Shown: positions 1-8,991, numbered from the stretch's first letter. The stretch: DNA of 64,000 nt from an uncultured Prevotellaceae bacterium (GCA_902763615.1 CACWSX010000024.1:1-64000); one strand, 5' to 3'. The notes: generated by a model from the sequence alone, not told the origin. Program-made: numbers and translations.

Positions 1-1014
1 ATAATTCTCGTAATGCTTATCATATAATTTAGCCTCTGCCATTAGTTCATTGAGAACAGATAAAATGTATGGACTATGGGTTGTCATCACAACCATGCTC
101 CTCCGTTTTGCTTTCTCATTACGGTTTGCTGCTACCAGATGCTTGACCACATTCAATAACAAATCTTTCTGAGACATGGGGTATAGGTTCTGCTCTGGCT
201 CCTCTATAAAGAACTGTACAGATTGATAATAAGCCTTGTTTGCCTTACTTGTGAGAGCATTCTGAGCGATGTCGCTATCTTTCATTTCATCAAAGATATG
301 CCTCCAATCATGTTTGCTAAGACTAGCTTTTTCTCCAACGATAGCACTATACCTGTTAATCATCACTTCAATAGGCATAGCAGACTGCACGCCACTTGAT
401 GCATAGAATACGGGCAGTTTTTTCCCGTTCTGACTCAGGTAGATGAAATCTGCTCCTCCATCATTATAATATTGGATGTTTCGTGCAACAGAGAGTCGTA
501 GAGCATTCTTTGTGCTATAATAATCCTTCACTTCGTCCCACTCCAAAAGATAGTTCAGTAGCACATCCAACTCTGTAGCCTTGTAGGTTTTGTCCAGATT
601 CTTAACGGCGGAAATCAGATTACGCTCAGAAGGGATAAAACACAGTTTCGTGTTATACCTTTTGTCCTCGAAGTCACTCTTGCGGGTAATTACAGCGTCA
701 TTCTCATCGCCATTCTGCTCAATCGAGATGTAGTCGCCATCATATTTGATATAGCTGTCTGACGAAAAGAAATCTGGATTGAATCGATGGAATGTTTTCA
801 AACCATCTAAAAAAAGATGCTCTTTACCATAGTCTTTGGCACTGCTATCGTCATCAACCATCAGAGTTTTCTCCACCCAACGACAATGACACAGCACCTT
901 CATAAAGGTACTCTTACCAGAACTCTGTTTACCGATAATGAGCAAAAGCCTATTCAAAGCAATCTCTCCCGTGTCCTTTAGCGGACCCACATTCTTGATA
1001 TGTATCGTTGCCAT
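1..1014 (-). CDS. AAA/ABC-type ATPase, C-terminus beyond the window
   Basis: 338 residues are visible from an ATG at 1014; the C-terminus lies left of the window. The protein opens MATIHIKNVGPLKDTGEI, the usual first strand of SMC/RecF/OLD-like ATPases, and has a Walker A loop GKQSSGKST near residue 27. Further on come FIEEPEQNLYP, an ABC signature/Walker B-type segment in which EEPE supplies the acidic residues, and TTHSPY, the H-loop region. This order fits the AAA_15/AAA_21 predicted ATP-binding proteins common in defence islands and abortive-infection modules. A TTTG-N20-TATCTTTG promoter lies just upstream. No nuclease or other effector domain is visible in this part, so the partner is unknown. 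Family assignment is confident; function is not. Confidence 0.85.
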   Translation of the reverse strand, partial: MATIHIKNVGPLKDTGEIALNRLLLIIGKQSSGKSTFMKVLCHCRWVEKTLMVDDDSSAKDYGKEHLFLDGLKTFHRFNPDFFSSDSYIKYDGDYISIEQNGDENDAVITRKSDFEDKRYNTKLCFIPSERNLISAVKNLDKTYKATELDVLLNYLLEWDEVKDYYSTKNALRLSVARNIQYYNDGGADFIYLSQNGKKLPVFYASSGVQSAMPIEVMINRYSAIVGEKASLSKHDWRHIFDEMKDSDIAQNALTSKANKAYYQSVQFFIEEPEQNLYPMSQKDLLLNVVKHLVAANRNEKAKRRSMVVMTTHSPYILSVLNELMAEAKLYDKHYENY

Positions 1015-1033
1015 TGTTGGTGATTTTGTGATG

Positions 1034-1065
1034 CAAAGATAGTGCTTTTATTCGTTTTTCGCAAA
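1034..1065 (-). promoter_or_regulatory. Bacteroidetes promoter of the AAA ATPase gene
   Basis: Read on the minus strand, TTTG (1062-1065), a 20-nt spacer and TATCTTTG (1034-1041) match the Bacteroidetes consensus exactly. The -7 box is 20 nt from the ATG at 1014. Confidence 0.75.
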
Positions 1066-1177
1066 GAAAAGACGAAAAAAACAATAAAATCCGCAGAATT
1101 TAGCACCTCCGATGCATAGATTATTCGATTATTGTTGGAATAATATAGCTACAATATTCTGTTAAAGCATAATAATA

Positions 1178-1217
1178 ATGCCAGATGGTTGGCATGAAAT
1201 AACCATCTGGCATTTTT
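1178..1217. terminator. Stem-loop terminator downstream of hicB
   Basis: A 13-bp perfect stem (ATGCCAGATGGTT with AACCATCTGGCAT) and a 10-nt loop are followed by TTTTT on the plus strand. It lies between the end of hicB and the promoter of the ATPase gene, so on the minus strand it would also separate those two transcripts. Confidence 0.6.
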
Positions 1218-1227
1218 GTATGAAAAC

Positions 1228-1632
1228 TTAAAGAAACATCACCTTGCTAAGATCTGATGCAAAGGCGTGAATAGAGTTTTGAATTCTTGCTATTGTCGTT
1301 TTTGAAGGGTTCCTTCGTCCTGTCACATAATGACTCAACTGCCCTTGGTTGATTCCAGTTATACGGGAAAGTCCCGCAAGAGAGAATGCCTTAGAATAAT
1401 AAGACAAGAAAGAAGCCATATCATACTTGAAAGAAAATTCTACTTCTTCAAAATTCTTTCCTTTCTTGGAATAAAGACGCTTCATGTCTTCATATCCTCC
1501 CATAAACGTATTAATAGCTTCTTCAGCTGTAGAGCCTGTACCAGTAACTAAATAGTTCATCTTGGGCGCATCCATATAGATGCTGTACGTACCATCATTT
1601 GCCCGTTCTATGATGGCATTGACTTTCTTCAT
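1228..1632 (-). CDS. hicB: HicB-family antitoxin with C-terminal helix-turn-helix
   Basis: 134 residues. The N-terminal half (to about residue 60) has the HicB partial RNase-H-like pattern: a strand MKKVNAIIERANDGTYSIYM, then GTGSTAEEAINTFMGGYEDM. The C-terminal part contains a helix-turn-helix, LAGLSRITGINQGQLSHYVTG, typical of HicB antitoxins that bind DNA and repress their own operon. It follows hicA by 59 nt in the same direction. Expected role: neutralise HicA and bind the operon's operator; repeated operator-like sequences surround the promoter at 1912-1980. Confidence 0.88.
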   Translation of the reverse strand: MKKVNAIIERANDGTYSIYMDAPKMNYLVTGTGSTAEEAINTFMGGYEDMKRLYSKKGKNFEEVEFSFKYDMASFLSYYSKAFSLAGLSRITGINQGQLSHYVTGRRNPSKTTIARIQNSIHAFASDLSKVMFL

Positions 1633-1691
1633 AAATTGATACTGTTTTTGATAAATCGGATACTTTTATGAATAATTGTTTTGGCTTTGGG

Positions 1692-1880
1692 TCACTTAAG
1701 GCCTGCTGCCCTTAATATTGAAAGTAATGTTCCTTTGGCTACTTCTTCTTTACCATGATTACTCATTTGAAAGTACATATCTGTTTTAGGGCAGTACCAT
1801 AGTGGATGGCCTGCCTGTTGCTCCCCTGTGTCGTAGCAACCATTCTTTTTTATTCTCTTTTCCAGTTCATTATACTTCAT
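1692..1880 (-). CDS. hicA: HicA-family mRNA interferase toxin
   Basis: 62 residues, the usual HicA size. The dsRNA-binding-like fold is recognisable from the start MKYNELEKRIKKNG, a histidine in AGHPLWYCP at the position of the catalytic His, and the C-terminal NHGKEEVAKGTLLSILRAAGL, which matches the HicA ending (HG..E...GTL..IL..AGL). In this family the toxin cleaves mRNA and is blocked by HicB. It is the first gene of the hicAB operon, toxin before antitoxin as is usual. Confidence 0.9.
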   Translation of the reverse strand: MKYNELEKRIKKNGCYDTGEQQAGHPLWYCPKTDMYFQMSNHGKEEVAKGTLLSILRAAGLK

Positions 1881-1911
1881 ATAATTTTTTTTATTCTTAG
1901 AAAATATGGTG

Positions 1912-1980
1912 CAAAGATACGGAATTTAATATCATTTCCAAAATAATGAATAGAAAATGATATGATTTTTAATATCATTT
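1912..1980 (-). promoter_or_regulatory. hicAB promoter and candidate HicB operators
   Basis: On the minus strand, TATCTTTG (1912-1919) is preceded by TTTG (1939-1942) with a 19-nt spacer. The sequence TTTAATATCATTT occurs as a direct repeat at 1925-1937, between the two promoter boxes, and at 1968-1980. An inverted copy AAATGATAT lies at 1955-1963. Repeated palindromic half-sites overlapping a TA promoter are the expected layout for antitoxin autoregulation. Confidence 0.6.
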
Positions 1981-2094
1981 AAGAAATAATAGGCTCCATT
2001 TCTTCAACTCCATTGACCTTAACTGGGGAAAGTGCAATCATTGAAGTAAACGTTATTTTTTGTTTGAATTAGACGACTTTGTCGCATATTTGTA

Positions 2095-2568
2095 CTAAAA
2101 TTGCGACAAAAAGCATAGCTTGTGGTTTTGTAATCTATTGATAGAAAGAATCTTACTAGAATAATAGAATGCGGTGGTAAAATTGACAAGCCTCACCACC
2201 TCCCGACTTACCTTCATCTGATAGTTGGGGTGAACGATGAATTTCGAGGTACTATCTGTGTAGATAAAGCACTCGCCATCGTAGTAGAGATCCATCTGGA
2301 AACGGTTCTGGGGAAAGCCTATCAAATCAGCATCGTCGACTACTAAGCCCTTGGCTTCCTTTGAGGCTCTCACGCTGTGCTGCAATTGTTTTGCACTCAT
2401 GTAGAGCTCATCGCTGGCAAGGGTGACACCAGTTATTTGAGCGAACTGCACCATCCGCTCCTCAACCTTACCTATGCTGAATGGCTGCACAGACGAATAG
2501 CCTTTCTGGCGAATGTCGCTCAGCACAGTTGCTATCTGCAATTCTATCGAGTTGTCTGACGTTTCCAT
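2095..2568 (-). CDS. Unknown protein, single-gene unit in the accessory region
   Basis: 157 residues from the ATG at 2568. A longer ORF starts at 2634, but the promoter (TTTG 2632-2635, N20, TATCTTTG 2604-2611) would lie inside it, so the downstream ATG is preferred. The N-terminal half looks helical; the C-terminal half holds DLIGFPQNRFQMDLYYDGE followed by FIYTDSTSKFIVHPNYQM, a strand-rich domain. I do not recognise it with confidence. The small C-terminal fold recalls phage-associated barnase/RelE-like domains, but that is a weak impression. No signal peptide or membrane segment. Confidence 0.6.
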   Translation of the reverse strand: METSDNSIELQIATVLSDIRQKGYSSVQPFSIGKVEERMVQFAQITGVTLASDELYMSAKQLQHSVRASKEAKGLVVDDADLIGFPQNRFQMDLYYDGECFIYTDSTSKFIVHPNYQMKVSREVVRLVNFTTAFYYSSKILSINRLQNHKLCFLSQF

Positions 2569-2603
2569 AATACGTTTAAGGTATAAACTTCTTTGTTCGT
2601 TTG

Positions 2604-2635
2604 CAAAGATAGTCATTTCTTCTGAAACCTCCAAA
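2604..2635 (-). promoter_or_regulatory. Promoter of the unknown gene at 2095-2568
   Basis: TTTG (2632-2635), a 20-nt spacer and TATCTTTG (2604-2611) on the minus strand, an exact consensus match. It decides the start codon at 2568. Confidence 0.75.
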
Positions 2636-2745
2636 CTTTGGGTGATGATTTTACGGATTATGGAGATTAAATAGACATTTGTACCCTTCTAAGAGCCTAG
2701 CGAAATTTCTTTGGTTGCAATGTGTCTTTACCCTATAGATGCTTG

Positions 2746-5700
2746 TTATAGCGTTTTTTGACCTAACACCAAGTCTATTAATAATACTGCAGTTTCAGGT
2801 TCTTCTTTGGGAGCATCTTTGGGTTTCCATGCTACTATAAAACGCACAGAAGCAGAACAGGTGCTGTATCCCTTATTCTTCCACGATGCTATGTTCTCCT
2901 GCATTCTTGTTGATAATTTGGCAACAGCCCTATGGGTCGAAGGAACAAAGAAATATGAATCTTCCAGAACCAAAGGATCGCCGCTTCGTAAAGCTAAAAC
3001 TTCTTGCTTAATATTTTTAAAGAAATCCAAGAATACATCTTTGTGCGACAATTGCAAAACAATTTCTTCTGGCATAGGATATTGTTTTGTGTCATTATTC
3101 ACTATGTCTGATGGTAATCTGGAGAACAAGTCGCTATTAGTATGAATAAATAGCCTGTTCTTGGCACGCGTTATGCCAACATAGTACTGACGGAATAATG
3201 CCTCATCTTTGTATGGATTGTCGAAAAGGAGCATATACACATCATCGAATTCACGTCCTTTTGCTTTGTGAATAGTGGAAACGACGACCTCAGCATTGGA
3301 AACATCGCAGAAATCTTCTACGGATGACTCGAAAACAAACTCCCATAGGTCGGCGCGATATTTGGCACGATAGGTATTCTCGAACAACTCTACACACCGC
3401 TTAATTAAAGGCAGACATTCACTCCCATCATATAATTCAAAAGTGGCATGTTTAGCTTCCACCCATAAGTCATCAGGTATGAGTGGAGTTGTCACCCTTT
3501 TATCAATATACTTTAAAAGATACTTTACTTCTGCCAGATTTGAGAAGCGAAAACCCTCCATCGACTGAATCAACTTGCTTTGTATTCCATGTTTCCGCAA
3601 AAGAGCAACAATAATAACAGCTTCCTCATTCGTTTGTGTAAGTACACAAGTCCTTTGCCTACCTTTGTGAGCAATCATATTTTCAACCAAAGGTTGGTAC
3701 ATATATTTCGACGTATGATGATTTATTTCAACCCATCCTTCTTCTTCGCGTATAGAAACGATAGGTGTCGATTTCATCCTTTTGCTAATGATGTTGGCGA
3801 AAGAATTTGCAAAACGAACCACATGTTGAGAACTGCGGTAATTCTCAGTCATTTCAATGAAACGACTATCAGGCTCTTGTGACAACTGATAAAGATATTG
3901 AGAATCAGAACCACGAAACTCAAAGATGTTTTGATCATCATCGCCCACTGCAATTACTCGCATTTCTTCGTTATTGTTCATGAGGGCCTTTACTAAATCA
4001 TATTCCTCTGCACTCATATCTTGAGCCTCATCAATTACGAGAACCGTTTTTCCAATCTTGTTTGGTTCGACTTCTCCTTGATTAATCATGTCTGCAGCTC
4101 GAGCGACCACATCCTTAACATCATCAAGATTGCCTATACGTCCTAAAAGATCAAAACTATATGAATGGAAAGTCTTAATCTCCACATAATGGGCGGCTTC
4201 ACCTATTAATTCTATCAATCGTTGCTTGAATTCCGTTGCTGCAGCTCGCGAGAAAGTAAGCATTAACAGTTGTTCGTGTTTGACGTCTTCGAGCAACAAA
4301 AGCGAGGCTAATTTATGAACCAATACGCGTGTCTTTCCACTTCCAGGACCTGCAGCTACGACAATACTGCGCGATTCCTTATCAGAGATAATTTCCTTCT
4401 GTTTCTCTGATAATTGTGCAAAGAGTTTCTGATATTTCTTCGGAGTTATATTGCGTTGTATTTCGTTAACTCGTTCTCCTTTGAAATATTTGGAGATGAA
4501 ACGTTTGTATTCCATCTGGAAATAATCCTGCACGTATTGCTGGGCAGCGGCATAGTTTTTTACCATTAAGTTGGCGTATTCACCTACAATATGGACTTGC
4601 TGAATCTTTTGCTTATAGAATTCGTCAAGCATACGATAGTCTTCCAATTTGTAACGCAATTTCATGTCTTTTAGACGACGAATAGACAGAGCGTTATAAA
4701 GAACCATGAAACCACCATCAAGTTTCAGAGCCTCAATATTCGAGAGATATAGGAGTGATTCCTCGACATCTCCTATTTGAACATTATTAAGCGTGCCAAA
4801 TAACGATTGCCCTTTTGCCTTAATCTGTCCCAACAATTCAACTATTGAGAATTGTATCATCTTGCTTGTAGAATTATCGGCAGAGGATTGGGCCATCTGG
4901 TCATACAACCATTCTAAAGTAAAACGACAAATCTCCCACTTTTTCTCACTTCGTTTGATGGTTTTATCCATGTCTGCTTGACGAACCATCTTGATGTTTC
5001 GGGATGGATCTTCTTGTTTGCGGATATAACCTTTGACTGTGAGGAAATAGAGTAAGGTTCTAATACTTTTTTCATTGGAGGTGGTAATGCCGCTGTTTAC
5101 TGCATCATCATTGAGTTGCTTGCAGGAAATTATCAGGCCATCGTCAGGAATACGTTGAAGGATATATTTTTCGAGTTTTGCAAAACGTTCAAGCAATATG
5201 TTTGATTTACGTTCTGTTATATCCTCCATATATGCTGAAATATCTTTGCTATCAGCTAAGATACCTTCTTGTTTCATCCGTGTTACTGCAGACACCACCT
5301 CGTTTTTAGTCAATCCGAGAATGTCGGCCAGATAATCCACTCGTGATTCAGCTTCAGCATCTTGGGCTTTTGCAACATGTTTCTGAGAAATAAGTGATTT
5401 GATAATTCTGATAGCCTTTGTACGATCCTCATTATCAAAAAGTACTGACTCAGTGATGCGCTGGCGGGCCTCATCCATATTTTTAACAGTAATACCTGTT
5501 GCAAAGACGCGAGGCATGTTAGATCCTCGTTCAAGATAACCAGCTTGTTCTAAGGCAGCGATGGCTGTCCGGACACGAGTCTCAATATCAGTTCCACTAT
5601 CACTCCATCCTGCCATTCTTGCGATTTCTAATGACGAACTACTCATCTGTGGACGTAGTTTTGTCATTTTCTTGACTGCCATCCATACCTGCTGTATTTC

Positions 5701-7554
5701 ACTGATACTGAGTTTTGTCTGATTTAGTAACACAAAGTGCTTGTCAAGGTCGCTATCACTGTAAAGCACATAGCAACGGGCACTGAGTTTGGGATCTCTT
5801 CCTGCTCTACCAGCCTCTTGAACATAATTCTCCAAAGAGTCGGAAATATTGTAGTGTACAACTAAACCAACGTCGCTTTTATCAACTCCCATGCCAAAAG
5901 CAGAAGTGGCCACGATAATACGTACACGACCTGACATGAATTCGTTTTGATTGGCTACTTTGTCATCTCTATCCATTTTGCCGTTGAAAGGCAAAGCTCG
6001 ATATCCATCTCGAGTTAGCTTAGCTGCTAGTTCTTGAGTACGTCGGGTTCTAGCTACATAAACAATAGTTGGACAATTGAATTCGGATAATAAAGCTCTC
6101 AGTTTTTGGTACTTTTCTTCATCGGTATCAGCATGAATAACCGAATAGCGTAGGTTTGTTCGTGTGGCTTTTGAGGCATACAAATCTAAATTGAACCATA
6201 GAGTTTGCTTGAAGTAGTCACAAATATCTTGTATTACCTTCTGTTTGGCAGTCGCAGTAAAGCATGATACAGGAATAGGTTGTTTGCAACCTTTTTTCTT
6301 TTGATAATCGCTAATGAACTTACCTATATAAAGGTAATCTACGCGAAAATCTTGTCCCCACGATGAAAAACAGTGTGCCTCATCTATAACGAAGCGTACC
6401 ACATGACGCGCTAATAATATCTTTTCAATGGTCTTCGAACGAAGCATTTCAGGAGCTATGTATAATAAGGACGCTTCGCCATCCTGTACCCTTTGAATAG
6501 CTAGAGAGCGAGTAATGGGGTCGAGCAATCCGTTTATGGTAACAGCGTCTGTAATACCACGTTCTGCCAGATTGTCAACCTGATCTTTCATCAATGACTG
6601 TAAGGGCGATATTACTACAGTAAGTCCATGAACTGTTCGTCCAGCCATCAATGCAGGTAATTGGAAGGTTAGCGATTTACCACCTCCAGTAGGAAATATC
6701 GCCAACAAAGATCTTCTTTCCACTGCAGCTTTAGCAGCCCGTTCTTGTAATGGTTCTCCTTCATATGTTCGAAAATCGTCATAACCGAAAAACGCTTTCA
6801 GGTTATTATGAAGATCTAAAATACTATTACAGTATTCGCAATCAGGCTCATTACAATGTCGCTGTCTTAAAACTCCCATTACATATTCCACTCCTGGGTA
6901 ATTGTGGAGTACCCAACCAGGGGTAATGGAACGCTCATCTGATGTATCTATTAATGACAACGCATATGCTAACTCGCAAGGAAATTGTTCGATTAAAGCA
7001 ACAATATCTGCATATTGGCAAATGCGCCCTTTGTACTCATTCCATATTAGAGCTGGCAGATTGGTGGATGTTTTATCGGCACCAACCATTTCCAGAAACC
7101 CCCAGAATTCATTTTTCTCTTTGAGCAATGATGATAGTATCCTACGCTTTCTTTCCGACAATTTGCCCCAGCAAGCAATCTCGTCCATTAACAAGTCTCG
7201 TGCTTTTTCACAATCGTTCACGGGGTTGTTCATCTGTTCACTTATCAACTTGTCATCTTTTAGAAGCCTATGATAAGGACGTTCAGGAAAAAGTAGAGGC
7301 GACAAATATAGTGTGTCAACTAATATCCATTTGCATGATTCATTGCCAAATAGATATTTAGCGTCGTGGTTTACAATATTATGTCCACAAAGGAAGTTCA
7401 CATTATGTAGGAAGTCAAACAGATCTTCCTTTTTGCAGCCGTGATAAACAGCACCATCATATCGTAAAGCTCCGATATCATGGATCTTATGGTCGCTCAT
7501 GCCGACTTCAACATCAACAATTGCCCAATTACAGTCAATATACCTATCCTCCAT
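2746..7554 (-). CDS. DEDD exonuclease / RecQ helicase / UvrD-like helicase fusion
   Basis: 1602 residues from the ATG at 7554; a longer ORF from 7629 would contain a TATCTTTG box (7578-7585). Domain order: (1) a DnaQ/WRN-like 3'-5' exonuclease at about 1-140, with VDVEVG (Exo I), HNIVNHD (Exo II) and NDCEKARDLL (Exo III); (2) an SF2 RecQ core at about 270-600, with Walker A FPTGGGKS (about 285), VIDEAHCFSSWGQDF (about 389) and the motif VI segment QEAGRAGRD (about 578); (3) a helical linker; (4) an SF1 UvrD/PcrA-like helicase from about 1060, with GPGSGKTR (about 1067), VIDEAQDMSAEE (about 1169), GDDDQNIFEFRG and HKAKGREFDDV. Exonuclease plus RecQ is the human WRN arrangement; a UvrD motor in the same chain is unusual. 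It probably unwinds and degrades structured or foreign DNA (inference). Divergent from the DUF1848-RecQ operon. Confidence 0.9.
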   Translation of the reverse strand: MEDRYIDCNWAIVDVEVGMSDHKIHDIGALRYDGAVYHGCKKEDLFDFLHNVNFLCGHNIVNHDAKYLFGNESCKWILVDTLYLSPLLFPERPYHRLLKDDKLISEQMNNPVNDCEKARDLLMDEIACWGKLSERKRRILSSLLKEKNEFWGFLEMVGADKTSTNLPALIWNEYKGRICQYADIVALIEQFPCELAYALSLIDTSDERSITPGWVLHNYPGVEYVMGVLRQRHCNEPDCEYCNSILDLHNNLKAFFGYDDFRTYEGEPLQERAAKAAVERRSLLAIFPTGGGKSLTFQLPALMAGRTVHGLTVVISPLQSLMKDQVDNLAERGITDAVTINGLLDPITRSLAIQRVQDGEASLLYIAPEMLRSKTIEKILLARHVVRFVIDEAHCFSSWGQDFRVDYLYIGKFISDYQKKKGCKQPIPVSCFTATAKQKVIQDICDYFKQTLWFNLDLYASKATRTNLRYSVIHADTDEEKYQKLRALLSEFNCPTIVYVARTRRTQELAAKLTRDGYRALPFNGKMDRDDKVANQNEFMSGRVRIIVATSAFGMGVDKSDVGLVVHYNISDSLENYVQEAGRAGRDPKLSARCYVLYSDSDLDKHFVLLNQTKLSISEIQQVWMAVKKMTKLRPQMSSSSLEIARMAGWSDSGTDIETRVRTAIAALEQAGYLERGSNMPRVFATGITVKNMDEARQRITESVLFDNEDRTKAIRIIKSLISQKHVAKAQDAEAESRVDYLADILGLTKNEVVSAVTRMKQEGILADSKDISAYMEDITERKSNILLERFAKLEKYILQRIPDDGLIISCKQLNDDAVNSGITTSNEKSIRTLLYFLTVKGYIRKQEDPSRNIKMVRQADMDKTIKRSEKKWEICRFTLEWLYDQMAQSSADNSTSKMIQFSIVELLGQIKAKGQSLFGTLNNVQIGDVEESLLYLSNIEALKLDGGFMVLYNALSIRRLKDMKLRYKLEDYRMLDEFYKQKIQQVHIVGEYANLMVKNYAAAQQYVQDYFQMEYKRFISKYFKGERVNEIQRNITPKKYQKLFAQLSEKQKEIISDKESRSIVVAAGPGSGKTRVLVHKLASLLLLEDVKHEQLLMLTFSRAAATEFKQRLIELIGEAAHYVEIKTFHSYSFDLLGRIGNLDDVKDVVARAADMINQGEVEPNKIGKTVLVIDEAQDMSAEEYDLVKALMNNNEEMRVIAVGDDDQNIFEFRGSDSQYLYQLSQEPDSRFIEMTENYRSSQHVVRFANSFANIISKRMKSTPIVSIREEEGWVEINHHTSKYMYQPLVENMIAHKGRQRTCVLTQTNEEAVIIVALLRKHGIQSKLIQSMEGFRFSNLAEVKYLLKYIDKRVTTPLIPDDLWVEAKHATFELYDGSECLPLIKRCVELFENTYRAKYRADLWEFVFESSVEDFCDVSNAEVVVSTIHKAKGREFDDVYMLLFDNPYKDEALFRQYYVGITRAKNRLFIHTNSDLFSRLPSDIVNNDTKQYPMPEEIVLQLSHKDVFLDFFKNIKQEVLALRSGDPLVLEDSYFFVPSTHRAVAKLSTRMQENIASWKNKGYSTCSASVRFIVAWKPKDAPKEEPETAVLLIDLVLGQKTL

Positions 7555-7686
7555 GCAGGAAGTGCATTGTATGGGTGCAAAGATACTAAAAATATTGTTA
7601 TACTCATCGAAAAGGCATAAAAAATACACTTTTCAGTATGGCTTACATGTACAATTATTGCATTTTTAGCTTATAAGTGGTTAAAA

Positions 7687-7734
7687 CTATAACCTATAAA
7701 GATATTTAGATTCAATTTGTTCACGTGTTGCCAT
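7687..7734 (-). pseudogene. Orphan 5' end of a displaced gene
   Basis: Downstream of the strong minus-strand promoter at 7749-7780, the first ATG (7734) opens a 15-codon ORF, MATREQIESKYLYRL, which then stops. Its position eight codons' length below the -7 box and its ordinary composition look like the start of a real gene cut off by an insertion. No full-length copy is visible in the window. It could instead be a short leader peptide of the helicase-fusion transcript. Confidence 0.35.
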
Positions 7735-7748
7735 ATTGTATTTGAATG

Positions 7749-7807
7749 CAAAATTAGGCAAATACCTGGTGTTATCCAAATTTAAATGCATTCACAAGGC
7801 TTGTGGT
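7749..7807 (-). promoter_or_regulatory. Palindrome-promoter module in the divergent intergenic region
   Basis: Read on the minus strand: a palindrome CCACAAGCCTTGTG (core 7793-7805), then TTTG (7777-7780), a 20-nt spacer and TAATTTTG (7749-7756). Layout and spacing (palindrome centre 19 nt before TTTG) are almost the same as in the modules at 18874-18946 and 20205-20277. The intergenic span 7555-7907 holds this module, a second minus-strand TATCTTTG at 7578-7585, and a plus-strand TAACTTTG at 7852-7859 that probably serves the DUF1848 operon. Confidence 0.65.
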
Positions 7808-7907
7808 TATATTTTTTTCGGTAATTATGTGTGTTATATTGTTTTTTTTAATAACTTTGTGCTCAAAATATGACAAATCAAAATCGGAACACCTGAAACG
7901 GATTGAT

Positions 7908-8975
7908 ATGGCACAATGGCTAAAGACGCAGATTAAGCGAGAGAATGGGGAAACTATTGAAGCTCAGGCTCCAATTATAATCTCTGCAAGTAGGAGTACG
8001 GACATTCCAGCCTTCTATGCTGACTGGTTTTTCCATCGATTGAAAATAGGCTATTCAGCGTGGACAAATCCCTTTAATGGAGTCAAAGGCTATGTGTCTT
8101 ACAAAAATACTCGTTTCATTGTTTTTTGGTCAAAAAACCCTCGTCCGTTATTACCATATCTTCATATACTGAAAGAACATAACATCAAGTGCTACATTCA
8201 ATATACACTTAATGACTATGAGCAGGAGAAATTTGAAAAGGTGCCACCTCTTGCTAATCGCATAGAGACATTTAAGCTACTTGTAGAGCAATTAGGAAAA
8301 GGTACGGTTATCTGGAGGTTTGACCCTTTGATACTGACTGATGAGATTTCAGTTGATGTTTTATTGAAGAAAGTCCAGGACATTGGCGACAAACTGAAAG
8401 ATTACACAGAAAAGCTTGTGTTCAGCTATGCGGACATTGCTATGTACAAAAAGGTAAAGCATAATCTGGAGGTGAATGGTATTCCATATCATGAATGGGA
8501 AATAGAACAGATGGAAGATTTTGCAGAAAAGCTTTCTACCATTAATCGTGAACGTGGCTGGAACTTTCAACTTGCTACCTGTGGTGAGAAAATAAACATA
8601 GATAAATATGGTATTCTGCACAATCGTTGTATTGATGGAGATTTGATAGCTCGCCTTTCTTGGGAGGACAAGGAGCTGATGGACTTTATGAAAGTGAAGA
8701 TAGAAGATATTCCTGCGCCGTCTTTGTTTGGTAATCCCGAGCTGCCTAAGGGGGCAATACTCTTACCTAACAACCATTATTTTATCAGTACACACAAGAA
8801 GGATCCAGGCCAGAGGCAGTTTTGCGAATGTATGGTATCGAAAGATATTGGCGAGTATAACACCTGTCCGCATCTGTGTGAATACTGTTATGCCAATGTT
8901 ACTAAGCAATTGGCATTACAAAACTGGGAATGCCATAAGGCAAACCCGTGGGGAGAGACAATAACCGGTAAATGA
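7908..8975 (+). CDS. DUF1848 family protein with radical-SAM-like cysteine cluster
   Basis: 355 residues from the ATG at 7908; a GTG-started extension to 7803 would run through the TAACTTTG promoter box. The N-terminus has the family signature IISASRSTDIPAFYADWF, followed by WTNPFNGVKGYVSY and FIVFWSKNPRP, with WRFDPLIL in mid-protein. The C-terminus has a cysteine cluster: FCECMVSKDIGEYNTC, then CPHLCEYCYAN, giving a CX3CX2C set like that which holds the [4Fe-4S] cluster in radical SAM enzymes, but at the C-terminus. The family has no known reaction. First gene of an operon with a methyltransferase/RecQ fusion, so a DNA-linked role such as lesion or base-modification chemistry is plausible but inferred. 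Confidence 0.88.
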   Translation: MAQWLKTQIKRENGETIEAQAPIIISASRSTDIPAFYADWFFHRLKIGYSAWTNPFNGVKGYVSYKNTRFIVFWSKNPRPLLPYLHILKEHNIKCYIQYTLNDYEQEKFEKVPPLANRIETFKLLVEQLGKGTVIWRFDPLILTDEISVDVLLKKVQDIGDKLKDYTEKLVFSYADIAMYKKVKHNLEVNGIPYHEWEIEQMEDFAEKLSTINRERGWNFQLATCGEKINIDKYGILHNRCIDGDLIARLSWEDKELMDFMKVKIEDIPAPSLFGNPELPKGAILLPNNHYFISTHKKDPGQRQFCECMVSKDIGEYNTCPHLCEYCYANVTKQLALQNWECHKANPWGETITGK

Positions 8976-8991
8976 CTCTATTGACAATCGT

